Assembly (NCBI GenBank): GCA_024349245.1
Contig: JALDNG010000041.1
Location: 3,310,501-3,374,500, forward strand
Source: Neodontobutis hainanensis
Taxonomy: Eukaryota > Chordata > Actinopteri > Gobiiformes > Odontobutidae
Length of the DNA stretch: 64,000 nt
Direction of reading: 5' to 3'
Notes under the pieces: model-generated
Databases searched by the model: none
What the model saw: the letters and a program-made list of their open reading frames with translations, nothing else
What the model was told of the DNA's origin: nothing
Made by a program: the position numbers and the translations under genes
Shown: one piece after another, positions 1 to 12,139 of the stretch
Layout of the letters: each line of letters opens with the position of its first letter
Position numbering within the stretch: the first letter of the stretch is position 1

Positions 1-1975
1 AATAATAAACAACAAACTTGTGAGAAACAGGCTGTGGTCTGTTTTGGGACTGCAGCTATGGAAGAGCAGAGAAAGGGCACAGACTTTGAAGGAAGAAATG
101 GGACAGCCTCATGCAATCCTGAAAATGAGGAGGACTTTGTTGTGCTGGAGAGAGATGAGACGTGGGTTTCGACAAATGGTGAAAACATGGAGCTTCAAAG
201 TGATAAGATCAAAACGGAAAATCTTCAATCAACCAAAACTACATTAGATGACATTCACTCACATTCATCCCAAGCCACAAGCGGTGAGCAGACAAGCAGA
301 AGAAAATCTACCGACAGAGCTGAAGCAAGTGCTAAACGTTCACCCACTGTTTGTCTTGAGAGTGAAGTGACAAGCAGCAGGTGTCAGCTAAAAGGAGTCG
401 GTCAGGCTGGAGCTGCCCACACAAGGACAACTGGAAGAGAAATGGGAGAGACCAACGACCAAAGCACCAGGGAAGTGGTGGGACATCCGCCGACACCAAA
501 GACCAGAGGTTTGTTGAAACGAATAATAATACGAAAGACCAATGATGAATGTGAAATCATTCCTTGTGAGCCTGACAGGATGACTGTGAAGAAGGAGCCT
601 GCTGTGAAAATGGAGGAAACAAAAGAGGTGGATCCCATTTCTGGTGCTGTTCAATGCAGAGAAAACCACAGTCAGCAAGTCACTGGAAACAAAACACAAG
701 AGATGAGCAAGTTTTCCGGAGCTGTTTCCAAAAGGTCTATGGTAAGCATTGTTAATTTATGTTCCGAGAAAGAGGACAGTCAAGCTCATGCCAACTCAAC
801 TAAGCACTCTAGTACATCTGACATACTCCATCTGCAAGGCGATCCCCCTTCATTCTTGGAACAATGTGATTTGATGCCTGCCATTGAATGCTGCAATGGG
901 ATGAAAGAGGTGGCAAGCTTTAAGAAGGAGAGTGAGCTTGTTTGCTTCTCTGCTGTCATCACCCCTCCACCACTGACTCATGTATTACCTGATAAAGACA
1001 CATCACAGAAGAGTAGTACGGTCAATTCGCAGACAGCCCCAGAGTCCGTTCTATCCAAGGATGAGTCTATTCCAAAAGAAAAGACAAAAGTTAAAGGTCC
1101 ACCACCCCCTGTTCCTAAAAAGCCCAAAAATCCTTTCATAAAACTTAAAACTGCACAGTTACAGTCAACAGAAGTACAAAAAAGAGGCAAAGACCATCTG
1201 CGGTCAGAGGAAAGAGTCAAGAGGAGACACACTTTTCATTTTAACAAAAAAATATTTGGCAATGTGCCTATTAATCAGGATATGTGCCAGCTGTGGGACG
1301 AACGGGGAACATACTCAATACCTAGTAATCTACGACGCCTATCAATTGACCTTAGTCCTTGGGAAAAACTCTCGCTTGGACAAATGGATGAACAGTATGG
1401 AGATAGACTGATTGACTTTGACTACTGTGCACGTGTAGCAGACCTATCGTCAGATGAGGAACCCAGAAACCTGGACATGTTACAGAGGAGAGTCTTCTTG
1501 GCGAGACAATCAAGATACAAAGCCTCCCCTCCTCCAGTGGCGAGAAAACCTGTAAGTCCTTCTGTTTCAACAGAGTCACTAGAAATCCATGAGGTGCTGT
1601 TAGACCATGACGTAGACCAGATTGAGAAACTGGACTCTTGCAAGAAAGGAGAATTAGATCGCAATTTCATGGCCAACAAAGTGAGCTCACATGTAACTCA
1701 TAACACCAATAAAGAAGTAACGGGTCATAACGACGACAGAGATGCTAGGACTAGCATTAGTGATGTGGGTTCATATAAACCTGTGGCTAAAATCATCAAG
1801 GAAACTAATCAAATACAAAGACATCAGGGTTGGACAAAAAACGAAGAGCCTAAAGCCCAGGTCCGGGTTTCCGAACAGAATTCAAGTGTGAAAGTGTCCC
1901 AAATGAAGAACACCTTTGATGTTCCAAAGAAGTCAAAAGAAAGACCCCAAGAGGTTCCAGCACCTCCAAAAAAAG
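1..1975 (+). CDS. Long proline-rich coding exon; possible N-terminal extension of coronin-1C
   Basis: The frame is open from base 1 to a stop at 2122-2124. The first ATG, at 58, has a good context (G at -3 and +4), and a consensus donor (AAG|GTAAGC) follows base 1975. From that ATG the exon encodes about 639 residues. They look disordered, rich in Ser, Thr, Lys and Glu, with SH3-ligand-like runs: PPPPVPKKPKNPF near residue 345, PPPVARKP near residue 490 and VPAPPKK at the end. A tract at about residues 385-500, with many aromatic and charged residues (TFHFNKKIFGNVP, LDMLQRRVFLARQSRY), looks more constrained. I do not recognise the family. No further exon is visible before coro1c. The donor leaves one codon base (g), which joins the coro1c exon at 5996 (AT ATG) in frame, giving Asp then the coronin methionine. 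Alternatively this is part of a separate gene. The 5' end may lie outside the window. Confidence 0.6.
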
Positions 1976-4900
1976 GTAAGCAATTTTATGTTGTGTTGAA
2001 GGCCTATATATATAGGCCTAAATATAATTATAGGCTTCTTGGTTTTTATAATTCAAATGAACTTACAGAAAAGAATAATGGTCAAGTGAGTAAAGATGAT
2101 GCAGATCAATGGTTTATACATTAATGTGAAAGGTAACTTTGGTTTATATGTGGCTAAAACGCAACATAACAGTCCTATTAACTTATTAATAGTTTCATTG
2201 TGTTCATGGCCTTAAAAGAGTATGATGGTAAAGGCTGCAGTTGTATTATTGTATCTTGTAGCGCTATATTAATCTTATCCATTTTTACTGTTACTGAGTC
2301 CAGACTCTCCCATGTACTTACATCACACAGGTGTATAGGCCTCAGACATAATTTTACATTTAACCAGAATTCAGTGATGAGACAGTTCTTTCCAATGTCA
2401 ACATCTTCCCATTTAAAGTATTTTCTTGGACCATAGGCCTACACATCTTGGCTTTTATGCTTGAGAGCTAGAAAATGTATTCACACTGAATAAAAATAAC
2501 AATAGAAAAGAAATTAAAGAATGCCAGTATTTATAAGCTACTTGTTAGCATTTGTTATTTGCAAAACATTGTTCTGTCATCTTATTTAGTGAATAATAGC
2601 TAATAATTGGAGAGGCATCATCGGTTTGTCATAACAGGTTAAAAAGCATGTGACTAACACAAAAATAGCCCACTGTTTATAGCTGATAAATAATGATGAT
2701 AATAAAATCTATTACGATTCAAGACATGAAATGTCCGCACAGCATAGGAGATTGTAGACAAAAACATGTCATTCATTGCTATCTCAAAGTGTGTGGGGGG
2801 TGGTCATAGGACCTGCTTTCATTGTTTTGGGACATACAAAGGGGAGGAACCCCGTTATAACCCCGTTATGCTACTGGATTTTTAAATGCATACTGTTAGG
2901 CATAAAATTTTCTTTGAATCATCTCAGTTATTGACTGAAAAGGAAACTGCAAATGTTAAGAAAGCAAGAAACAACATTCAGGCAGCTCGGTCCCCATTCA
3001 CAGCTTTGGGAAAAGCAATCTGGCTTTTGGTTTGCGCATGTGCCGTACCCCATTGAATTCAATAACGATGAGAACAGGCGATTTCTAGTCTTCCGCAGGT
3101 GAGGATCGGACAGGGGATGCGCTATTTGTCATCTTCTCTCTTAGAACAGAATACAATCTGATTCTAAAATTTTCCTTAGCATATTTTTATTGAAAAGGAG
3201 GAAAGAGCGGCAAAGCGGCTGGGCATTTTGTGAGAACAAGGGATACTAAAGGGAACGTCCTGCAGGATAAGGGCGCGCCTAAACTACCACATCCATGTGT
3301 TGTGATTGATTACCCCCATACTTGCGAAATTCTTGCATAGTTGTAGGAGGTAAGAAATTATATTAAGTGTGTTTTATTTGTATTGTAAATGTGCTTCGTG
3401 AGCCGGGATGTGGAGCATCCATTTAGCTCGCTTGATGAGTTACAGGATGCGAACAGTCAAGAGCCTGGGTGGAAATATCTGCACTTGCGGCAGCTGGCGG
3501 CGGTCCGCGGCAGTTAGCGGCTAGGCTAACTGTTAGCGGCTAAGCTAATATTTGCTCGCTGTTCCAGAGCTAAAATAGACCGCAATACAAGATGCAAAAC
3601 TGGCAGATGTAATTAAGCTTTTTCAATCAGCAAATGCAATGTACTTTGCGTAGACAGCCTCACATAAACTTGGCAACTCGCTACCTAGTATATGCTGTTA
3701 TCAAAATGTTTTTTAGTCGCATCCTTTCAGCAGCTAGCTAGCTTCCCTTTCTCTGCTGCAGCCCGGCACAGCTGTTGCTAGTGCGGTGTGGTTCGCGTTA
3801 CGGTTAACCATCATTACATTACATTTGTAACACTACATGTAGTATTTATTTTTACTAAACCAGTTATTACTGTTGCAAACCCTATACTTTAAACATTTAA
3901 TTAGTGTTTCTCACCAAGTCACACAATGTTTACCATGAATTAAAGACCACTACCCCCCCTACCCCCCACACTACATTGATCCCCCACACAATTTTCAAAT
4001 GAACTAAACTGATATTTTTAACCACAAGACATGAAAGTATATAATAAAATATAATAACAATAAATAAAAGGCTAAATAATGCACGTGTAGCCTACATCTG
4101 GTTACATCTGGGTGAACATTGCAAATACAAAACTGCACACTTAGTTAGCTCTCTTGTTTCTCTGAAGTTGTTATCTATCTTTGATTTTCTTTTTGTACTT
4201 ACGCAGGGATAACATTAAATACCAGCCCCCCCATATTTAAATTAACTGCTCCCTTATAATATAGTAATTTGTCTTGTAACAAATACGAGGGGACCGTGGA
4301 TGTCATTAAATCTTTGGATGCGACGCACCGAGACGACGCTAGCCATAAACTATTGTCTTGTGTTAGCACAGAGCTGACGAATATAGCTCAGAATGACACC
4401 GGATAACCAAAGCGTATGACAAATTCAATTATGAGCTACCTTACCTATTATGGATTAGTCCCAGCATTATATTGCATTGTTATTACACAATGGACTATGT
4501 AGGGCCCCAAAACCACATGCATGTAGACAACCATATTTTAGTATAATTTCATTGCAATATCTTTAAGCTTATATGTAAGAAAAACGACGTAGAGTACAGT
4601 ATGGCTACCATGATAATACTCCAATATAGGCCTGGGTGCTGTGTGGACATGATGCGGCAGGGCACTGAGCAGCAGCATGTTGTAATGTAGTATCAGCCTG
4701 CAGGGGAAGAAATCAGCTCATATTGTCAGATGCATAAATGGGGAAAAGTTAAGCTTATTTTGAAAGATGTTATAATATAGGCAAAAGAAACACACTGTTC
4801 CGATAGTATCTGTAGTCATGTTCTCTACAGGTATTATAGAGCTCAACCTCTGCCAGGTCTGAATGCATTCACAACAAGGTCTAGTCATCTATGTTAAAAC

Positions 4901-5995
4901 TCTTAGTGTACCACTTTTTTCATTAAATGCTTAGCAAGGTTAAAGGTGAGGGTAGGAAAAAACACCTTGTTATGGTCTTTAATTTCACTCAAACCAAGCC
5001 AGTAGAGCGTGTATAATATTGAAGATGTAAAGTGAGATTTGTTGAGATATGTCATTCAGTCTTACCTGTACGCCAACTCAGACCTAAGCAGCTCTCTAAG
5101 TTAGTTTAAAAATGATCCAAGCAGGCATCAAGTTAATTTGAGAACAGATGTGATTTTGATGCTGTGATTCAGTCAAATCTGCAGGGTTAAACTTTTGATA
5201 ATTGTGATTCATTTTCTTTCTATTTACATAAGTGAATGTCAAGAAGCAGGTGGGTTGGTGTGATGCATGCTTTAGATCATTTGAGAATGTAGCGCTCAAA
5301 GCAACAGTGTAATTACTGCTTATTAAGGCAGAACATTCCTTATAAATAATAATAACTTTGGAGACTTTTCACAGGCAACAATTATAATATCAATGCTACA
5401 AATAATTTTATCAGGTTCCTAAATTTAAAGTTGTGACACTGGAATAGACATTTTAGTGAAAAAAGAGAAAACTGAATCTGTGTGCTTATTGACATTATAA
5501 AAGTGTATTTTTGACAAAAAGTAACAAAATTAACATTATCAGTGCTGTCCATCTTTCCTAAATAATAACTGTGACACACTGTTAGTAAATTAGATTAAGG
5601 TGGTAATAATCTTGTCACCAGTGCTTATTTTTTAATACATCCTTTATTTAACCTGGTATAAACCTCATTGAAACTTAAACTCCACAACTGTGACAAACCC
5701 GGAAGAACCATTATGTATTTTATTACAGTTAAGTCTTAATAATGGTAAAATTCTAATTCTTCAAGCCATTTTGTTAGCAATGCTGTTGGATGAAATGCTT
5801 GTTTATTGCGGAGCACTAAAATCTTCAAATTTCCAAATTTTTATTGTGACACATTATGACTACTTTTACTGATTTAACCAATTCTGTAGAATTGTTTTCA
5901 CTTTGTGACTCAAATTGCAAATTCTGAAAATATGTTATTAGCCACATTAGGGAGTTCTGGATGACTCTGAAAGTATCACTTGTTTCTCTCTTCAG
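1976..5995 (+). other. Non-coding stretch: intron and/or coro1c promoter region
   Basis: About 4 kb with no convincing coding exon on either strand. A GC-richer patch at about 3230-3560 contains many CpGs and a repeated TTAGCGGCTA-type sequence (3513-3546), and may hold the promoter and untranslated first exon of the ordinary coro1c transcript. A candidate donor (TAGGAG|GTAAGA) lies at 3349/3350. Most of the rest is AT-rich. If the upstream proline-rich exon is spliced to coronin, this whole stretch is its intron. Confidence 0.4.
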
Positions 5996-5997
5996 AT

Positions 5998-8900
5998 ATG
6001 TTGCGAAGAGTTGTGCGACAGAGCAAGTTCCGCCACGTCTTTGGGCAGGCTGTGAGGAACGACCAGTGCTATGATGACATCCGCGTGTCCAGGGTCACAT
6101 GGGACAGCTCCTTCTGTGCTGTTAACCCCAAGTTTGTTGCCATCATCATTGATGCAAGTGGAGGAGGAGCCTTTCTTGTTCTACCCTTACAGAAAGTAAG
6201 TGCTGCTCACTTTTGTCTCACTGAAGCATCATTGAGTGTTTTGAGAATCTATTAGAGCTTTAAGGTTAAATGAAGTGTTAAAACCTGTCTGTCTGGGGTT
6301 CTCTGACTTAGATGGCCCTTCACACCTTTTCAAAGCTTCTGCGGCTTTATGTAATTAAATGAAATGTGATACTTAGCATAAGCTACATTTCAGGCTTGAG
6401 GCCTATGGGCCAAATATGTGTTTTATTCACCACATTTACATTGACTGATTATATCTTCAACTGTGTGGCCAAAAAAGATTAAAATAATAGAGGAAAGGTA
6501 ATTGACAAAGAGAAGTTTAGAGTGACATGAGTAGTATATGTTTTATTTAATTAAACCAAAACAATAATTAGATTAGCAGTATCGTGTGTAAACAGGCTTT
6601 GGTACTGACTTATTTTTATGCACATTTTCTCAAAACCTCCACACTGTGGTCTGCTGTTGCCTGGAGCTTATATCTAAATTTAAACTAGTTAATCAATTCT
6701 TTAATGTGCATCCACTGTACATTATGTTGAATTCTTGATACTCACAGGGGGCGGGCATTCAAAAGTAGGTCATTGGGTTTTATTTGGTTATTTTTCATTC
6801 ATTATGTGCAACACATACATTTTGTACCTCTACTTATGACTATCTTGCTTTTTATGGTTCATCTGAAAGGCTGGTGTGTCATATAAAATTTCTATATCAC
6901 AAGATGTTTAAGTGTGCTGTTACTGTCTCATATTTTCATATCTCTTATTAGCTCTTTGCAGATTTTATTGCCTTTCTCTTGCTCACTCTTAACACTCTTT
7001 GTGTCTGTCCCGCAGACGGGCCGTATAGACAAGGTCTACCCAACAGTTTGCGGTCACACAGGTCCAGTGTTGGACATCGAGTGGTGTCCTCATAATGACC
7101 AAGTTATTGCTAGTGGCTCTGAGGACTGCACGGTCATGGTAAGGACAGATAACTTAAAAATTAGTTATTTGTTTGGCAAGTATTTTATTCTGTGCATTTT
7201 TTATGTTTGAGACACTGCTGCGGCATAAAATACCCTGCAGATGATAGTTTGTAGACTTATGGAGGTCTTTACTTTATGAATATTTAATGTCATCATTATT
7301 AATATACACAACATACAACTTTATCCTCATATAAAATATATTTGCCACTCAGAGCTACCCAAGAGCTAGATGTTTAAAAATGTTCATTATCCCCAGTAAC
7401 AATAGGATGTATAGATTTGGGGAAATTATGTATGGTTGCAGCAAAATCTTTTTATAATTTTTTTATTATTATCCCTTTATTATCCCTTTGGGGAAATTCC
7501 TAGTCAGCAGCCAAACCAGAGGGCGCCCAACTTGTTTTGGATGTTGGTCCAGTTTTGGATGTTTTTTGTGTTGTTGTTTAGTTAAGTAAGTAATAACACA
7601 TAAGTAAATGTGATTTGTTGACATAAACCTTCTAACCTGTTTAAAACAGGTTTGGCAGATTCCTGAGAATGGACTGGAGACTCCACTTTCAGAACCCGTC
7701 ATTGTGTTAGAAGGACACTCTAAGAGGGTCGGCATCGTGTCCTGGCATCCCACTGCCCGCAACGTTCTTCTGAGTGCAGGTAATGCTTGACTGCAGCCAC
7801 AGCCATATGTCCACTGAGCACAGCTGAACTCCAAATCGGACCCATTATCTCACAGTCTGCCTGAGCCGATCTAAAGTGCTGAAAATAGACATGGACTGTG
7901 AGGGGTGTTTGTGTGCATGTCTCCATTTAAGGGTGCGACAACCAGATCATAATTTGGAACGTGGGCACCGGCGAGGCCATGATCAACCTGGAGGACATGC
8001 ATCCTGATGTTATCTTTAGTGTCAGCTGGAGTCGCAATGGCAGCCTACTCTGCACAGCCTGCAAGGACAAGAAGGTCCGCGTCATTGACCCTCGTAAAAA
8101 AAAGATTGTAACAGTAAGTAGAAACCCCATGTTATTGAGCACATTACATTGTAGTGCAATGGTTACTAACAACATGTCTGTGTCTGTTTTCAGGAGAAGG
8201 ACAAAGCCCACGAGGGTGCCCGACCAATGAGAGCGATCTTCTTAGCAGACGGAAATATTTTCACCACAGGCTTCAGCCGCATGAGTGAGCGCCAACTAGC
8301 CTTGTGGAAAAGTGTACGTCAATGAAGTGACTCCTCAACACAGACATAGTGCACCCGCAGCAAACAGCTTTGCATCATTTCACTCTGCTTTCTGATTGTT
8401 GGTTAAATGTGAATGTGAATCTAAAACCAAATAATACAAACATACAAATAATAGACTCAGCATTTCTGTGATCAAATCTCACAAAAACATAGATGTTTTC
8501 TTTAATCTTTATTCACATTTATCTTTTAGAAATTATATCATTATTGTCATATAAGAGCCATCTCTTTATCACAAGACTTCAGATGAAACTGGTTCTCGAG
8601 GAAAAAAGATGACCAGGCAAAAACACAAGAGTACAACACAAGTTTAAAGTAAAGCATAGTTCACAGAGTTTAACTCTATTTTATATCTTCACAAAAACTA
8701 CACCGAGCAAACCAGAAGTTGTGTGAAACCATGGCATTTTTTTATAAATTCAACAGTTTTATTTTTTGTTTTCTAGGACAACATGGATGAACCAATATGT
8801 GTTCAGGAAATGGACTCCAGTAATGGAGTCCTGCTGCCCTTCTACGACCCTGACACCAACATAGTGTACTTGTGTGGGAAGGTATGTGTCGTGTGTGTCC

Positions 8901-10104
8901 TATCCACATTTTCAGTTTTAAAATGTAAGTTTTTTCTACTATACTATATCACTGTGTGTCCTCAGGGTGACAGCAGCATTCGGTACTTTGAGATCACAGA
9001 TGAAGCGCCGTATGTTCACTACCTCAATACCTTCTCCACAAAGGAGCCGCAGAGGGGAATGGGATACATGCCAAAACGGGGTTTGGATGTCAACAAATGT
9101 GAAATTGCAAGGTGCGGGTTATCACTGTCAAAAAGTGTTAATACGGATTCTGACTAACCTAAAACATGTCTGAAATGTTTATTAGAGTGTACTTTGTTAG
9201 TGGCTAGTTCCCTAAGAAGTGTCAAAGTCTCATATCATATTTAGTATATGTGCCATAAATAAAGCATGATAAGAAGATTTTGAAAATGAATGTTTAATTG
9301 TTTATTTCTTTTATCCTTAGATTTTATAAACTGCACGAGAGAAAATGTGAGCCAATCATCATGACTGTCCCACGCAAGGTAAGTGTAAGTCTTAAAAAAT
9401 TTATTGTCACCTTTTTGCACTGTCCTTTTTACTAAATTGTGTCTCTGGCCATCTGCCCAGTCTGACCTTTTCCAAGATGACCTGTATCCGGACACAGCCG
9501 GCCCAGATCCCGCTCTGGAGGCAGAGGAGTGGTTTGCGGGGAAGAACGGAGGACCCATTCTGATCGCACTAAAAGATGGATATGTCTCAACAAAGAACCG
9601 GGATCTGAAAGTGGTCAAAACAAACGTCCTGGAAACCAAGCCAGCTACAAAAGCAGAGAGCATCACGCCTGTCCAGAAGCAAGCCACTCCACAGCCTTCA
9701 GTAGTGAGTTTTTTACCCTGCATTTCTTTGTTTATTGAGTATTTCCACTAATATACCATGATTTGTTATGCTTTAAGATTTTCCATTTTTTGTGCTAACA
9801 TTTTACTCCCACATTTTTTGTAAATCAGCACATTGTGGGGTATTTAGGTCAGACATAGTGTTTGTGTTGTGCAGAAAACTACAGTCTGAGCTGCCTGCAA
9901 GATCCTGCAGGCTTAATAACACAGTTTCTGCTCAGTGCAAGTTTCGAGTGACAGGTTGAGATTAAATGTTTTCTTTTTTAGCAGAAAATGGAGGACAAAC
10001 TGGAAGAGGTACTCCGAGAGTTCAAGTCACTCAGGGACCGTGTCATCCTACAAGACCGTCGAATCGCCAGACTGGAAGAGCAGGTCGCCAAGGTCGCTTT
10101 GTAA
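5998..10104 (+). CDS. coro1c: Coronin-1C, WD-repeat actin-binding protein
   Basis: The coding exons are 5998-6195, 7016-7138, 7650-7779, 7932-8113, 8194-8313, 8777-8881, 8966-9111, 9321-9378, 9461-9703 and 9982-10104. All have GT-AG borders and consistent phases and give 475 residues, one more than I remember for human CORO1C. The protein opens with the basic coronin signature (RRVVRQSKFRHVFGQ). The WD-repeat beta-propeller follows, with GHTGPVLDIEWCPHND and GHSKRVGIVSWHP among its repeats. The conserved C-terminal extension is present (KLHERKCEPIIMTVPRK, SDLFQDDLYPDTAGP). A short leucine-periodic coiled coil ends in VAKVAL. Family knowledge: type I coronins bind F-actin, recruit Arp2/3 and cofilin, and oligomerise through the coiled coil at the cell cortex. 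The sequence resembles CORO1C more than CORO1A or CORO1B, and the neighbours selplg, tmem119 and iscu are those of human CORO1C. Which teleost duplicate it is cannot be settled here. Confidence 0.95.
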
Positions 10105-10870
10105 GACATAACACCGTCCCAGGATCAAGTCCAGTGGATGCGGTCAGCCAAGACCTAATTCCCAAGATTTGGCTTCATTTCACTTGGGATCATCTTTGAG
10201 ATGGGTCCAAGTCTACATTCCAAGATGGACTTTTCATTTTCCCATTTAAGCGTCCAGTTTCACACTCCAGCCCTGACTCACGAAGGAAAAACTCTCGCAG
10301 CTCATGTTCGTTTGAAGAAAAGACATTTTTGTTGAAGGAAAAGTCTTAACTTTTGTTTCAATTTGTGATAAAACATTCTCTTGTGAAGTTTGTACTTACT
10401 ACTCAGAAACTGTATGTAGCATCAGTATTTCCATTCTATTTTATTTTTTTTTTAGTTTTTTGTTGCCAAATCTGAATTGTTCTTTGAATCTGCTTTTACA
10501 TTTTCACTCCTAATGTACATTCCTGTCACACCTGATAGAATGATTTAAACAAGCTGGATTTTTTTTAAACAATAGCTGTTTTCTCTGATCAGATTTATGA
10601 ATGTGGCAGAAATCAATATCAAACATTATGTTCCTCTTTTGGGCTTTACATGTACCATTGGGTGTTAAGGGGAGGGAGGGTTGCATCTCTCTGGTGTAAA
10701 TGTTGTGCAAAATGTAGTGGTGCCTCTTGTCACTGTTAAGGGTCAAACTAGCGCGGCCCTCTCCAGTGCATATTTCGTGTTGGGAAGGGACCACTCACCC
10801 AGCTTGTGTTTCACTGAACCCCAGCAAACAGTTCTGTGCACATAATAAAGATTTTACACATCAGAAAAAA
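10105..10870 (+). other. coro1c: coro1c 3' untranslated region
   Basis: Non-coding sequence directly after the coronin stop codon. A canonical AATAAA at 10844-10849 is the most likely polyadenylation signal, giving a 3' UTR of about 760 bases. There is a T-run at 10441-10455. Confidence 0.6.
10844..10849 (+). terminator. coro1c: Polyadenylation signal of coro1c
   Basis: AATAAA hexamer on the coding strand about 740 bases after the coro1c stop codon; the only canonical one I see before the next gene's leader. Confidence 0.5.
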
Positions 10871-12139
10871 CATCAGTCCCCCCTTCCTTTTGTCCTATAT
10901 CTGTCAAGGATCAACATTATTGTTTTGTAGTTATTATCTGAACAGTTTTTTTTGTCAGCAGGTGGTGCCAAAGGAAGAGTTGTAGGATGTTGAAGCAGTC
11001 TGGACAGATAAAGAGGACCAGTGAGGAAGTCTTTTTTTTTTTCTTGTGCACAAAGGCAGACCCATTTGTACATAAAGATTATTTGTATATATAGAAACTT
11101 TTCGCATATAAATACAATTCATGGTCAATACCTAGTGGCATGACAAAGTGGCATCAATGTGTCACTTTTTTTCTTGCCACGTCTTAGTAAGATTGTCACA
11201 CAGGAAGTGACAATTAAGATTTCCACACAAGGCGAGTATGTTTTCTTACAAAACTAGTTCTCTCTTGGTTTTATCTAAACAGCTACAACTCTTTAAACTC
11301 AGTACTCAGTTGGTTAAATTAGTTTGTCCTTATTGATTCACTGATTGTTATTACTAATGTTTGCTTTCAGAGCCTTTGAGTTATTGTGCTTCATCTGAGC
11401 AGTTAACAGAAGCAAGTACTTCCTGTTGCTTAGAATAAAGCAGTACTAAGAGCATCAGGACACTGCTTTCCTCAGCTCCACTGAACCACCCACAATAACA
11501 AGGTAAGCTCATTTAAAATCTTTAAAATAACTATTGTAACCTTCATATCACAAACTGAATGTGTACAGTACTTGTTTAATGAAATCAGTTTCTACGGGAA
11601 GTTTCTCTGTATGAGTCATTTGTAAATGTTATATTGTTGGTGAAGACGGTTTGAACATTTCCTGTTTTGTCTTTAACAGAGTTAACATGTCATCTCCCTG
11701 GCACTCTTAAATGAGATGAAAACATACACATATATCTGATTGTGTCTACTTTTCCATCCCTGGCCTTGTCCTGCTTCAAGGTAAGACAATGATAGGTGTC
11801 TGATATGAAGCTTTTAAAGTCAAACTTGACAAATGTATTTTATGCTATCTTTTTTCTATTTGAAATTGGATTCATGCTTATTGGGGAAGTATAAAGAAAA
11901 AGCCTACAGTTGTCTTTATCTTTTAAAAACAGCCCCTGAAAAGCTGACAGAAGAGTGTTTGTAAAACTTGCACCGTTTGGTGAAACCCTCACATGATGTT
12001 CTGGGTTGATAAATGACACGCATCCTTTTCGGTGTTGCATCACTCTGACTTATGCTGCGTTATGTTGGTGTTTTATGGTTAGAGCCTTGCAGAGTGGCTA
12101 AAAGCAGTTTATTTTTTATCATCATTGCAGATTCTGACA
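10871..12139 (+). other. selplg: Intergenic DNA and untranslated 5' exons of selplg
   Basis: No coding exon. Candidate non-coding leader exons end at consensus donors at 11501 (AACAAG|GTAAGC) and 11780 (TTCAAG|GTAAGA). An acceptor (TTAACAG) lies near 11680, and the coding exon's acceptor (CATTGCAG) ends at 12130. This fits the human SELPLG layout, where the coding sequence sits in one exon after a non-coding exon. Exact leader structure is inferred. Confidence 0.4.
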
